NCBI GenBank assembly: GCA_002479655.1
Contig: DLOQ01000155.1
Coordinates: 6,441-20,301 of the forward strand
Source: Lachnospiraceae bacterium UBA7480
GTDB taxonomy: Bacteria; Bacillota; Clostridia; Lachnospirales; Lachnospiraceae
Direction of reading: 5' to 3'
Length of the DNA: 13,861 nucleotides
Positions 7,471 to 13,492 of the stretch are shown piece by piece. The stretch's first letter is position 1. Each line of letters opens with the position of its first letter. The translations under genes were made by a program, and so were the position numbers. The notes under the pieces were generated by a model that was not told where the DNA came from, made no database searches, and worked only from the letters and a program-made list of their open reading frames with translations.

Positions 7471-8943
7471 ATGGAATATCGTGACATCTACAAGGATATG
7501 GAGGTTCGGACGAAAGGGGAGATCTATATCGGCGTAGTTGGGCCGGTCCGGACTGGGAAATCAACATTTATCAAGCGGTTTATGGATCTTCTGGTGCTTC
7601 CCAATATGACGGGGGAACATGAAAAGAATCGTGCCGTGGATGAACTTCCGCAGAGTTCCGGCGGCAGGACAATTACGACGACAGAGCCGAAGTTTATCCC
7701 TAAGGAAGCTGCGGAAATCATTTTAAATGATGAGACAAAAGTTAAGATACGGCTGATTGACTGCGTCGGTTATATGGTGGAGGGCGCTGCCGGACATATG
7801 GAGGAAGATGAAGAACGCATGGTGAAAACACCGTGGTTTGATGAGGAGATTCCATTCACGGAGGCGGCGGAAGTAGGAACCGGCAAGGTGATCAGGGATC
7901 ATTCGACGATCGGCGTGGTCGTGACCTGTGACGGAAGTTTTGGTGAGATACCAAGGGAAAATTACATAGCGCCGGAAGAACGGACTGTAAAGGAGTTAAA
8001 GGAGCAGGGAAAACCGTTTATCATATTGTTGAATACGACCAGGCCTTATAGTGAGGAAGCAAAGACGCTTGCGCAGGAATTGTATGAAAAGTATGGGATC
8101 TATACCATGCCGGTAAACTGCGAGCAGTTAAAAAAAGAGGATATCCATAATATCATGGAGCAGATCTTATATGAATTCCCGATTTCCAAGATCGAGTTCT
8201 TTATGCCCAAATGGGTGGAAATCCTCGATAAAAATCATCCGATGAAGGCGGATATTGTGGAGCATATCAAGAGCCTTGCCGGCGATGTCAGGCTGATTAG
8301 GGATTTTAATGAAAAATCATTGCAGATGGACAGCGAATATATCAAACGGTGCAAGGTGGATCAGGTTTCTATGGCGGATGGTAATATCTCTGTGGCAATT
8401 GATGTCCCGGAGCAGTGTTACTATGAAATGTTAAGCGAAATGTCGGGAGAGGAGATCAGCTGCGAGTATCAGCTGATCAGTAAGATGAAGCAGCTCTCCG
8501 AGCTGAAGACGGAATATGAGAAGGTGAGAAATGCCATGGAGGCGGTACGCGCCAAAGGTTATGGCGTCGTGACGCCGGAACGCAGCGAGATTGTGCTGGA
8601 TAAACCGGAGATCATCCGTCATGGCAATAAATACGGAGTGAAGATCAAGGCATACAGTCCCAGCCTTCATCTGATCAAAGCCAATGTGGAGACGGAGATC
8701 GCGCCGATCGTCGGAACGGAGCAGCAGGCCAATGACCTGATCCAGTATATCAATGAAGCAGGAGTGGATCAGGAAGGGATCTGGGAAACCAATATCTTCG
8801 GAAAGACTGTAGAGCAGCTTGTGAATGACGGCATTAACAGCAAGATCACAGCGATTGGCGAGGAAAGCCAGGTGAAGTTGCAGGATACGATGCAGAAGAT
8901 CGTCAATGACAGCAACGGCGGGATGATCTGCATTATTATCTAG
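7471..8943 (+). CDS. spoIVA: Stage IV sporulation protein A (spore coat morphogenetic ATPase)
   Basis: A 490-residue protein, almost the length of B. subtilis SpoIVA (492). SpoIVA coats the forespore surface in the mother cell and polymerises with ATP hydrolysis to form the base of the coat. The N-terminal TRAFAC-like ATPase domain shows Walker A GPVRTGKS (24-31, Lys30), the sensor threonines Thr70-Thr71 in GRTITTTEP and the Walker B Asp97 in LIDCVGY. These are the positions studied in B. subtilis. The middle and C-terminal domains are present, and the protein ends in NGGMICIII, like the hydrophobic C-terminus needed for forespore localisation. ATG 7471 is chosen because AAAGGAGA lies ten bases upstream and MEYRDIYKDMEVRTKGEIYIG is the family start; an in-frame GTG at 7423 lacks support. 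A sigma-E-like promoter lies upstream. It shows that the host forms endospores. Confidence 0.98.
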   Translation: MEYRDIYKDMEVRTKGEIYIGVVGPVRTGKSTFIKRFMDLLVLPNMTGEHEKNRAVDELPQSSGGRTITTTEPKFIPKEAAEIILNDETKVKIRLIDCVGYMVEGAAGHMEEDEERMVKTPWFDEEIPFTEAAEVGTGKVIRDHSTIGVVVTCDGSFGEIPRENYIAPEERTVKELKEQGKPFIILLNTTRPYSEEAKTLAQELYEKYGIYTMPVNCEQLKKEDIHNIMEQILYEFPISKIEFFMPKWVEILDKNHPMKADIVEHIKSLAGDVRLIRDFNEKSLQMDSEYIKRCKVDQVSMADGNISVAIDVPEQCYYEMLSEMSGEEISCEYQLISKMKQLSELKTEYEKVRNAMEAVRAKGYGVVTPERSEIVLDKPEIIRHGNKYGVKIKAYSPSLHLIKANVETEIAPIVGTEQQANDLIQYINEAGVDQEGIWETNIFGKTVEQLVNDGINSKITAIGEESQVKLQDTMQKIVNDSNGGMICIII

Positions 8944-8963
8944 ATCCGTCGGATGGACATCAG

Positions 8964-9005
8964 CGCGTGAACTATGGCATGATTTGGCGGGAACAATAGT
9001 TCGCG
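8964..9005. repeat. Inverted repeat between spoIVA and the PP2C gene
   Basis: The arm CGCG-T-GAACTAT (8964-8975) pairs with ATAGTTCGCG (8996-9005), giving 11 pairs with one bulged T around a loop of 20 bases. No T-tract follows, so a simple intrinsic terminator for spoIVA is unlikely. It may be an operator or an RNA structure in the leader of the PP2C gene, which starts 97 bases further on. The 10-mer CGCGAACTAT also occurs at 13295-13304 in the agr control region, perhaps by chance. Confidence 0.45.
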
Positions 9006-9101
9006 ATAATGCGCACAATAGTTTATATCAATTTAATACATTATCCGATAAAATATTATTTGAAAATAGAAATACATCAAGAGAAGGGAGCGAAGATACA
9101 T

Positions 9102-9818
9102 ATGTTAAAGTCAGAAAATTTAAGTTATATTTCAGGAGCATTTAGCGATAGAGGAGCAGTAAAAAAGCTCAACCAGGATAAAATCTGTATCAGAACAAAG
9201 AGTGTGGATAATGGGGAAGCGCTGATTGCCGTTGTGTGCGGCGGTATGGGCGGCATGGCAAGAGGTGACGTGGCTGCCAATACGGTTATCAGGGAATTTG
9301 CCATATGGTTTCGAAATCATCTTGAGGAAATGATTGAGGAACCCAGGAAGATAATGAAAGATTGGCGGATGATCACAGATGAACTGAACGAACGGATCTG
9401 GGGATACGGAAAGCAGAAAGGGATAAAGCTGGGAACGACCATGACGACCATCCTGTTTCTGCCGGACGGAAGATATTATACTGCTAATGTCGGAAACAAC
9501 AGGATCTACCGCATAACAGATAATGGACTGCAGCAGGATAATGAAAAAACGCCCGGAAAACAACCAAAGGTTTATATGGGATCTTATGAACTGGTAGAAC
9601 CCTGTTTTGCGAATGACAACATACATGCCGGAGAAAGTCTCCTGTTGTGCACGGATGGATTTTATCGCATGCTCAAAAATAAATTGGATAAAGAACTGAT
9701 AGAAACCAGCTATGAAAAGGATGAAGATATCAGGAAGAAGCTGGAAGAAATGATTCATGAAATGACGGCTCGTGGGGTAAGAGATAATCTGTCAGCGATA
9801 TTGGTAAAAGCAAACTAA
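9102..9818 (+). CDS. PP2C-family protein, probable pseudophosphatase
   Basis: A 238-residue soluble protein with a complete PP2C fold: SDRG (15-18), NQD (24-26), MGG followed by GDVAANTVIREF (49-67), LGTTMTTIL (110-118), ANVGNNR (128-134), LLCTDG (181-186) and RDNLSAILV (227-235). Active members dephosphorylate Ser/Thr with two metal ions held by Asp residues. Here the DGMGG motif reads CGGMGG (46-51), so the bridging metal-binding Asp is replaced by Gly47. GDSR has become GNNR, and the residue three after TDG, usually Asp or Thr-Asp, is Arg. Loss of the bridging Asp normally abolishes catalysis, so it may be a binding or sensing pseudoenzyme; activity is not excluded. ATG 9102 follows AGAAGGGAG; the longer frame from 9009 has no ribosome site. 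It is monocistronic with a terminator at 9837-9866. No partner kinase lies in the window. Confidence 0.85.
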   Translation: MLKSENLSYISGAFSDRGAVKKLNQDKICIRTKSVDNGEALIAVVCGGMGGMARGDVAANTVIREFAIWFRNHLEEMIEEPRKIMKDWRMITDELNERIWGYGKQKGIKLGTTMTTILFLPDGRYYTANVGNNRIYRITDNGLQQDNEKTPGKQPKVYMGSYELVEPCFANDNIHAGESLLLCTDGFYRMLKNKLDKELIETSYEKDEDIRKKLEEMIHEMTARGVRDNLSAILVKAN

Positions 9819-9836
9819 AGGATTGTAAACCCAGAG

Positions 9837-9866
9837 AAAAGCGTCTTTTATAACGGGCGCTTTTTT
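9837..9866 (+). terminator. Intrinsic terminator after the PP2C gene
   Basis: AAAAGCGTC (9837-9845) pairs with GGGCGCTTTT (9855-9864) to give a nine-pair stem including one T-G wobble. The loop is about ten bases and the 3' arm continues into a run of six T. It lies 19 bases after the PP2C stop and separates that gene from the XRE-agr operon. Confidence 0.8.
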
Positions 9867-9992
9867 CGCGTTTTACGAAACTTCCTTAAAAACATACAAA
9901 ATTAGACAAAAAGAACCCAAAACGTATATGGAATGAGTAAACTTATTTTTATAAAATATTTTTATGTATTATAAAACAGAAAGGTGCATGCA

Positions 9993-10433
9993 ATGGCGAA
10001 TCCTCATAACAAAAAAGAAATTGCAGGCAGACTGAAGGAGCTTAGGCTGAATCTAAAATATACGCAGGAACAGTTTGCAGAATTTCTTGATATTTCCGTT
10101 CAGCTTTATAAGAAAATGGAGAGTGGCGAAAACAATATCAGTATTGCCACTTTGCATAAGATGAAAAACAAATTGGATTTTTCAGTGGATTATCTTCTTT
10201 TTGGAGAAAAAGATGATCAGGAGGCTGTTTGGAACAGAGTGGTTGCCTTAGATGATTCCGCTAAGGAAAAGCTGTTTCTCAGGCTGTTTTTGCTGCTGAC
10301 CTCGGACGACAGGCGTGTCAGTGCGAAAAGCAGGGAGGAGCATCTGTTCCAAATGCTGGATCAGGTGGTGGAAGAGACTCCAAAGGAAAATTCCGGTACA
10401 AAAACTACAAAGAAAATGCAGAACAAGAGATGA
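9993..10433 (+). CDS. XRE-family helix-turn-helix regulator, first gene of the agr sensor operon
   Basis: A 146-residue DNA-binding protein with an N-terminal Cro/C1-type helix-turn-helix (about residues 6-66): IAGRLKELRLNLKYTQEQFA, then ISVQLYKKMESGENNIS, then MKNKLDFSVDYLLFG. The rest (about 70-146) is helical, ends in a basic Lys/Thr-rich tail and has no domain I recognise. ATG 9993 has AAAGG eight bases upstream; an in-frame GTG at 9984 would sit on that site. Its stop overlaps the start of the LytTR regulator by four bases (ATGA), so the two are translationally linked and this protein is probably part of the quorum circuit. It resembles the other XRE gene at 13493-13822 in layout, so both flank the agr locus. 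The promoter is unclear: TAGACA (9903-9908) with TATATG (9925-9930) is a weak candidate. The upstream 120 bases are very AT-rich. Confidence 0.85.
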   Translation: MANPHNKKEIAGRLKELRLNLKYTQEQFAEFLDISVQLYKKMESGENNISIATLHKMKNKLDFSVDYLLFGEKDDQEAVWNRVVALDDSAKEKLFLRLFLLLTSDDRRVSAKSREEHLFQMLDQVVEETPKENSGTKTTKKMQNKR

Positions 10434-11158
10434 CAAAATGTATATTGATCGTTGAAGATAATAAAAGCTGTGTAGATATGGTAAAAAAGATAATAGCATC
10501 GATAGACTTATCTATTGAAGTGTTGACGGCGACAAGCAGTGAGGCTGCCTACAAATATGCAATGGAAAAGGACGTCGATGTTTTTATTGTTGATATTGTT
10601 CTGGATACCAAGGTCATGGGAGATACTTCCGGCATTAAGTTCGCGGAGCGTATCAGAGGGATGCAGCAGTATCTGTTTACGCCGTTTATCTTTACGACAT
10701 CATTGGAAGACCCGCAGATGTACGCGTTCCGTGAGCTTCATTGTTATGGCTATCTGGAGAAGCCTATTGATATGGTTCAGGCAGAGGAATTGATCCGTGG
10801 CGCGCTGCGCTTTGAAAATCTCAAAAGCAGTTCCGAAACAATCTATTTCAAGAGAGACAAAGTCATATATCCAATCAATGTGGAAGATATCATTTATACG
10901 CAAAATGTAAATCATGAGATGACAATCCATCATAGAAACGGCACCCGGCTGCGGATACCGTATAAGACCTGCCGCCAGCTCCTGAAGGAAGTGCGTACCG
11001 ACTGTATGGTTCAATGCAGCAGAAACGCGCTTGTGAACAAACGCTATATCAGATCGATAGATCTGGTGAACCGTTATATCACCTTGGATGATCCGGAGAA
11101 TACCCGGATCGAGATTGGGAGCAGTTTTGCTAAGAAGGTGGAGAGGAAAATAAAATGA
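10430..11158 (+). CDS. LytTR-family response regulator (AgrA-like)
   Basis: A 242-residue two-component regulator. The receiver domain (1-127) has the acidic pair Glu9-Asp10, phospho-acceptor Asp55 in IVDIVL, Thr90 in IFTTS and Lys111 in EKP. The C-terminal LytTR DNA-binding domain (about 138-240) shows IYFKRDKVIYPINVEDIIY and CSRNALVNKRYIRSID, as in AgrA, VirR and ComE. It should be phosphorylated by the histidine kinase encoded next and then bind paired direct repeats at target promoters, usually activating them. By analogy the agrBD promoter is the first target. It overlaps the XRE gene and the kinase gene by four bases each. Its own ribosome site is weak (AAGAG), which fits coupling to the XRE gene. 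All receiver key residues are present, so it should be functional. Confidence 0.93.
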   Translation: MTKCILIVEDNKSCVDMVKKIIASIDLSIEVLTATSSEAAYKYAMEKDVDVFIVDIVLDTKVMGDTSGIKFAERIRGMQQYLFTPFIFTTSLEDPQMYAFRELHCYGYLEKPIDMVQAEELIRGALRFENLKSSSETIYFKRDKVIYPINVEDIIYTQNVNHEMTIHHRNGTRLRIPYKTCRQLLKEVRTDCMVQCSRNALVNKRYIRSIDLVNRYITLDDPENTRIEIGSSFAKKVERKIK

Positions 11159-12435
11159 TGATAGCCATTAGTGTTTTGAGATACTTATTTGAAATTCTTT
11201 CTGTCTTATTGTGTTTATCGTTGCTGTACGGAGAGAAGTTCCGTTTGGATAAAATGTCTGTTAGTTTGATTTTATTTGAGGTTGCTTTTTATACCTTGCT
11301 GGAGGTATATTATCTGGACAATTCCTTAACGGTAATTATGTATCCTATAATCGTGGTATACTGTGGATTTCAGTATGGATGGAAATGGAAGCCGATTTTG
11401 GTGAACAATATATTATATATCTTTATTGTTGGGATTTTGCAGGTATTATATCTTATGATTGGCTATTTTCTTTTGGGTGATTTTTTAAATGAAAGTTTTA
11501 TATTTTTTTTAACTAGTGGTACTATATTTTTAACATTTTATATGTTGAGGAAGAAAAAATGGCATATCGTGTCTGAGGTAATTCAGAACTGGAGACCAGT
11601 TATGAATATGGGGTTTATTGTTTTGTTTTCTTTTGTTATTTTAGCCGTTATATTATATAAAGTCTATAGCAGGATGAACATTGAAGAATATCTTATCATC
11701 TTTTTGTATGCGCTTGTAATCTGTATCATCCTGGCGGTATGGCAGGGATTTCGTATCAAGAGGGTGGAGATGGACGCGGAGATGAAATGTTATAACACCT
11801 ATATCCATGCGTATGAGGACCTGATCGATATCGTCAGGATGCGCCAGCATGAGTTTGATAACCATCTAAGCTCCATCATCAGCCTGCAATATACTACGGA
11901 TACCTATGAGGAGCTGAAAAGCGCCCAGACGATTTATATCCGTGAGATACAGTCGGATAACCGTTATAACAAGCTGCTGAAGGACGGGAATCCGTTCTTT
12001 ATCGGCTTCTTATACGGGAAATTCCAAGGCCTGTCCAAGGAGGGCATCGATATAGAGTATAAGGTAAGGGTAGGGGCTCTGGACGGAACCCGGCTGCCGG
12101 TGTATAAGCTGATTGAGATTGCCAACGACCTGATTACCAATGCCGCGGAGGCGCTGGCGCAGACGGAGGAAAAGCGGCTGTCCGTAACGGCGCTCGAGGA
12201 TGAGGAGGGGTTTGTGCTGGAAGTGAAGAACTGCGGAGAAATTCTGGATCCGGAATATATCTCGCGATGCTTTGAAAAGGGTCATAGCAGTAAAGGGGAC
12301 GGCAGGGGATACGGACTGTACAACGTCAGGGATATCTGCGACCGGTATCATCTTGAGCTTGCTTTTTATAATCAGGAAATTGCAGAAAAGAATTGGATCT
12401 GCTTTCGAATCAACGCAAAAAAGCTCCCCCGATAG
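11155..12435 (+). CDS. GHKL sensor histidine kinase, AgrC-like peptide receptor
   Basis: A 426-residue membrane kinase. The N-terminal 200 residues hold six or seven hydrophobic segments (about 5-24, 36-54, 58-73, 82-106, 114-131, 152-170, 178-196), the polytopic sensor that in AgrC binds the autoinducer. A coiled linker leads to the phospho-acceptor His232 in RQHEFDNHL, the H-box of the HPK10 family, and then a GHKL ATPase with N-box EIANDLITNAAEA (321-333) and G-box GRGYGLYNV (383-391). The start ATG 11155 overlaps the regulator stop and has GAGAGGA seven bases upstream. The last codons and the stop lie inside the shared terminator hairpin. The sensor-coding part (to about 11700) is strikingly AT-rich compared with the kinase part, as for a fast-evolving receptor. 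Its ligand is probably the peptide from 12457-12567. Confidence 0.93.
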   Translation: MMIAISVLRYLFEILSVLLCLSLLYGEKFRLDKMSVSLILFEVAFYTLLEVYYLDNSLTVIMYPIIVVYCGFQYGWKWKPILVNNILYIFIVGILQVLYLMIGYFLLGDFLNESFIFFLTSGTIFLTFYMLRKKKWHIVSEVIQNWRPVMNMGFIVLFSFVILAVILYKVYSRMNIEEYLIIFLYALVICIILAVWQGFRIKRVEMDAEMKCYNTYIHAYEDLIDIVRMRQHEFDNHLSSIISLQYTTDTYEELKSAQTIYIREIQSDNRYNKLLKDGNPFFIGFLYGKFQGLSKEGIDIEYKVRVGALDGTRLPVYKLIEIANDLITNAAEALAQTEEKRLSVTALEDEEGFVLEVKNCGEILDPEYISRCFEKGHSSKGDGRGYGLYNVRDICDRYHLELAFYNQEIAEKNWICFRINAKKLPR

Positions 12436-12451
12436 CGAGGGAAGCTTTTTT
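12417..12451. terminator. Bidirectional intrinsic terminator between agrC-like and agrD genes
   Basis: AAAAAAGCT (12417-12425) pairs perfectly with AGCTTTTTT (12443-12451), with a further CCCC/GGG(A)G-type inner stem and a small loop around GATAG. It gives a hairpin with a T-tract in both directions. The kinase stop TAG (12433-12435) lies in the loop. The agrD stop is six bases from the other side, so one element ends both convergent operons. Confidence 0.9.
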
Positions 12452-12456
12452 GATGC

Positions 12457-12567
12457 TTATTCTTCAGGAAATGGATATTCTCCTAAGAAAATAAGGCTGT
12501 GACTTGGTGGGTAAATGATGGTGTTTGCCAGCACGATCAGCAGTGCTGCTTTGATAAAATTCTTCAT
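12457..12567 (-). CDS. agrD: AgrD-like autoinducer peptide precursor, serine-type
   Basis: A 36-codon gene on the minus strand, ATG at 12567 and TAA at 12457-12459. An excellent AAAGGAGG stands eight bases before the ATG, inside the end of agrB, and the two genes are three bases apart. The product begins with a basic, amphipathic hydrophobic leader (MKNFIKAALLIVLANTIIY) that would attach to the membrane, as in AgrD. The C-terminus reads PPSHSLIFL then GEYPFPEE. It lines up with S. aureus AgrD (ring CDFIM, then DEVEVPKEL): Ser24 takes the place of Cys, SLIFL forms a five-residue ring, and Glu30, Pro34 and Glu36 match conserved tail positions. No Cys is present, so a lactone rather than a thiolactone is expected. 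The N-terminal cut site of the mature signal is not predictable. Neighbourhood, ribosome site and tail make this a real gene. Confidence 0.88.
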   Translation of the reverse strand: MKNFIKAALLIVLANTIIYPPSHSLIFLGEYPFPEE

Positions 12568-12570
12568 GCT

Positions 12571-13134
12571 TTACGCCTCCTTTCTGATAAGATTAATAAT
12601 TTTTGCAACCGCCAGCTGTATCGTATCCAGCAGGATGATCCAGAAACCTGCCCTGGCAGGGAGCGTTTCCGGATACCGACAGGAATATATGATAAAACAG
12701 CCGATGACTGCCAAAACACGTAACAGTGCTTTTTTTGTGCTTTTTGCAAGGATCTCTTCGCTTTTAAATCTTGCCCTGCGTTCCTTTGTCATGACGGGAC
12801 CGCAACAGTAGTTAAGAAGAATACATACACCAAGTATCACGATTCGCCAGAGCAGGGTGATCTCTATCTCAGGTAAGATATCAATGCTCAATATAAAGAG
12901 GACTGCGGAGGCTGCCAGGCATCCAAGATAAGTGCGGCAGTGCGCTCCGCCGGTTGCCGTGTGGATCATAGCAAACAGCAATACGCACCACAGGTAGGTA
13001 GGATACCGGTCCAGAAACAGGCATCCGATCGCCAGAAGCTTTGCCGTCTCCCCGAAAAAGGCCGTGAGATAGTATTTTAACAGCCTTGTCTGATAGTCCG
13101 TCAGTTCATATCTTGCCTGAATCTTTTGCAGCAT
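12571..13134 (-). CDS. agrB: AgrB-family peptide-processing membrane endopeptidase
   Basis: A 187-residue membrane protein of the accessory gene regulator B family, near the usual length of 190-200. AgrB removes the C-terminal tail of AgrD and closes the (thio)lactone ring. The catalytic pair is visible in TGGAHCRTYLGC (61-72): His65 and Cys72, separated by seven residues as in S. aureus AgrB (His77, Cys84). Hydrophobic segments lie at about 35-58, 73-90, 93-112, 134-152 and 160-183, and the N-terminus (YELTDYQTRLLKYYL) is typical. ATG 13134 has GGAG eight bases upstream. It is the first gene of a two-gene minus-strand operon with agrD. Upstream lie tandem TTYAGAAG units that may be a regulator site. 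The match to the family is strong and the enzyme appears intact. Confidence 0.95.
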   Translation of the reverse strand: MLQKIQARYELTDYQTRLLKYYLTAFFGETAKLLAIGCLFLDRYPTYLWCVLLFAMIHTATGGAHCRTYLGCLAASAVLFILSIDILPEIEITLLWRIVILGVCILLNYCCGPVMTKERRARFKSEEILAKSTKKALLRVLAVIGCFIIYSCRYPETLPARAGFWIILLDTIQLAVAKIINLIRKEA

Positions 13135-13171
13135 ACCCGGTTCTCCATATTTTTAAATTTTGCATCTCATA

Positions 13172-13198
13172 CTTCTGAATACTTCTGAATCTTCTAAA
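13172..13198 (-). repeat. Three tandem TTYAGAAG units upstream of agrB
   Basis: Read on the minus strand the order is TTTAGAAG (13191-13198), TTCAGAAG (13182-13189) and TTCAGAAG (13172-13179), with unit starts nine and ten bases apart, close to one helical turn. Two units are part of an exact 10-base tandem repeat (13171-13190). They end 37 bases before the agrB start codon, a suitable place for an activator or repressor site. LytTR proteins bind direct repeats, but usually spaced about two turns apart, so the binding protein is uncertain. Confidence 0.55.
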
Positions 13199-13282
13199 GT
13201 AATAGTTTCAAGTTGATGCTTCATATTAAAGCTTGTTTAAAATAATGGGTTATCGTCAGAATAGTCTAAAAAATGTCGTTAT

Positions 13283-13401
13283 ATGATTTTTTTACGCGAA
13301 CTATGCGAAAACTAACGTGAACATGAGGAATTTGAACAAATTCCCCTTTTGTTCTGCAAAATTTCAAGTTCACGTTAAAAATCATGGTATTGGCGTAAAA
13401 A
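13283..13401. repeat. Nested inverted repeats in the agr control region
   Basis: Several perfect arms are folded into 119 bases. TAACGTGAAC (13313-13322) pairs with GTTCACGTTA (13368-13377). TTTTTACGC (13289-13297) pairs with GCGTAAAAA (13393-13401). ATGATTTTT (13283-13291) pairs with AAAAATCAT (13377-13385). GGAATTTG (13327-13334) pairs with CAAATTCC (13337-13344). GAACAAA (13334-13340) pairs with TTTGTTC (13348-13354). Some arms overlap, so alternative folds compete. Neither strand has a T-tract after the main stem, which argues against a terminator. Function unknown: operator cluster, structured leader or remnant of an element. Confidence 0.6.
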
Positions 13402-13423
13402 GACTTTCTGATGGCGGTAAGTG

Positions 13424-13441
13424 ATCTATAATGATATAGAT
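13424..13441 (+). promoter_or_regulatory. -10 element and overlapping palindrome of the second XRE gene
   Basis: A perfect TATAAT (13427-13432) lies inside the palindrome ATCTATA-ATGA-TATAGAT (13424-13441). The -35 is poor (TTTCTG, 13405-13410, spacing 16). Transcription would start near 13439, about 54 bases before the ATG at 13493. A palindrome over the -10 is a typical place for an autoregulatory XRE operator, but this is inferred. Confidence 0.5.
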
Positions 13442-13492
13442 TATTTTCAAGTGTAAAATAAAGAAGCATTAAGATAAGGAGCGGTTATTGAT

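Larger units (their letters stand above)
13135..13492. other. Divergent control region between agrB and the second XRE gene
   Basis: This 358-base AT-rich gap contains no convincing gene; the minus-strand open frame 13266-13469 has no ribosome site. It must hold the promoter of agrBD, for which I see no good -35/-10 pair, as is common for activator-dependent promoters. It also holds the likely promoter of the XRE gene. Besides the separately listed elements, the octamer TTTCAAGT occurs three times in the same direction (13206-13213, 13362-13369, 13445-13452), extended to TTTCAAGTT in the first two. These features suggest binding sites for the LytTR regulator or the XRE proteins. Confidence 0.6.

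Noticed and set aside
8942..9005. Intrinsic terminator of spoIVA
   Set aside because: Hairpins are present (ATCC-GTC-GGAT and the 8964-9005 repeat), but no T-tract follows either.
8431..9018. Minus-strand open frame of 195 codons opposite the end of spoIVA
   Set aside because: Antisense shadow of a conserved gene, His/Leu/Asp-rich composition, no ribosome site and no family resemblance.
9009..9101. N-terminal extension of the PP2C protein by 31 residues
   Set aside because: No Shine-Dalgarno sequence before ATG 9009, an odd Ile/Tyr-rich extension, and AGAAGGGAG placed well for ATG 9102.
9132..9758. Minus-strand open frame of 208 codons opposite the PP2C gene
   Set aside because: It mirrors the PP2C coding frame; no ribosome site; low-complexity Phe/His/Ser-rich product.
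12457..12567. Ser22 as ring residue of the peptide
   Set aside because: Alignment with the staphylococcal ring and tail favours Ser24 (five-residue ring before Gly-Glu); Ser22 would give a seven-residue ring. Not fully excluded.
13283..13401. Regulatory RNA like staphylococcal RNAIII
   Set aside because: No terminator T-tract and no clear promoter for a separate RNA; kept only as an unexplained structure.
13171..13401. CRISPR array
   Set aside because: Repeats are 8-10 bases and directly adjacent or inverted, without regular spacers, and no cas genes are near.
13266..13469. Minus-strand open frame of 67 codons in the agr control region
   Set aside because: No ribosome site; overlaps the inverted repeats and the likely XRE promoter.
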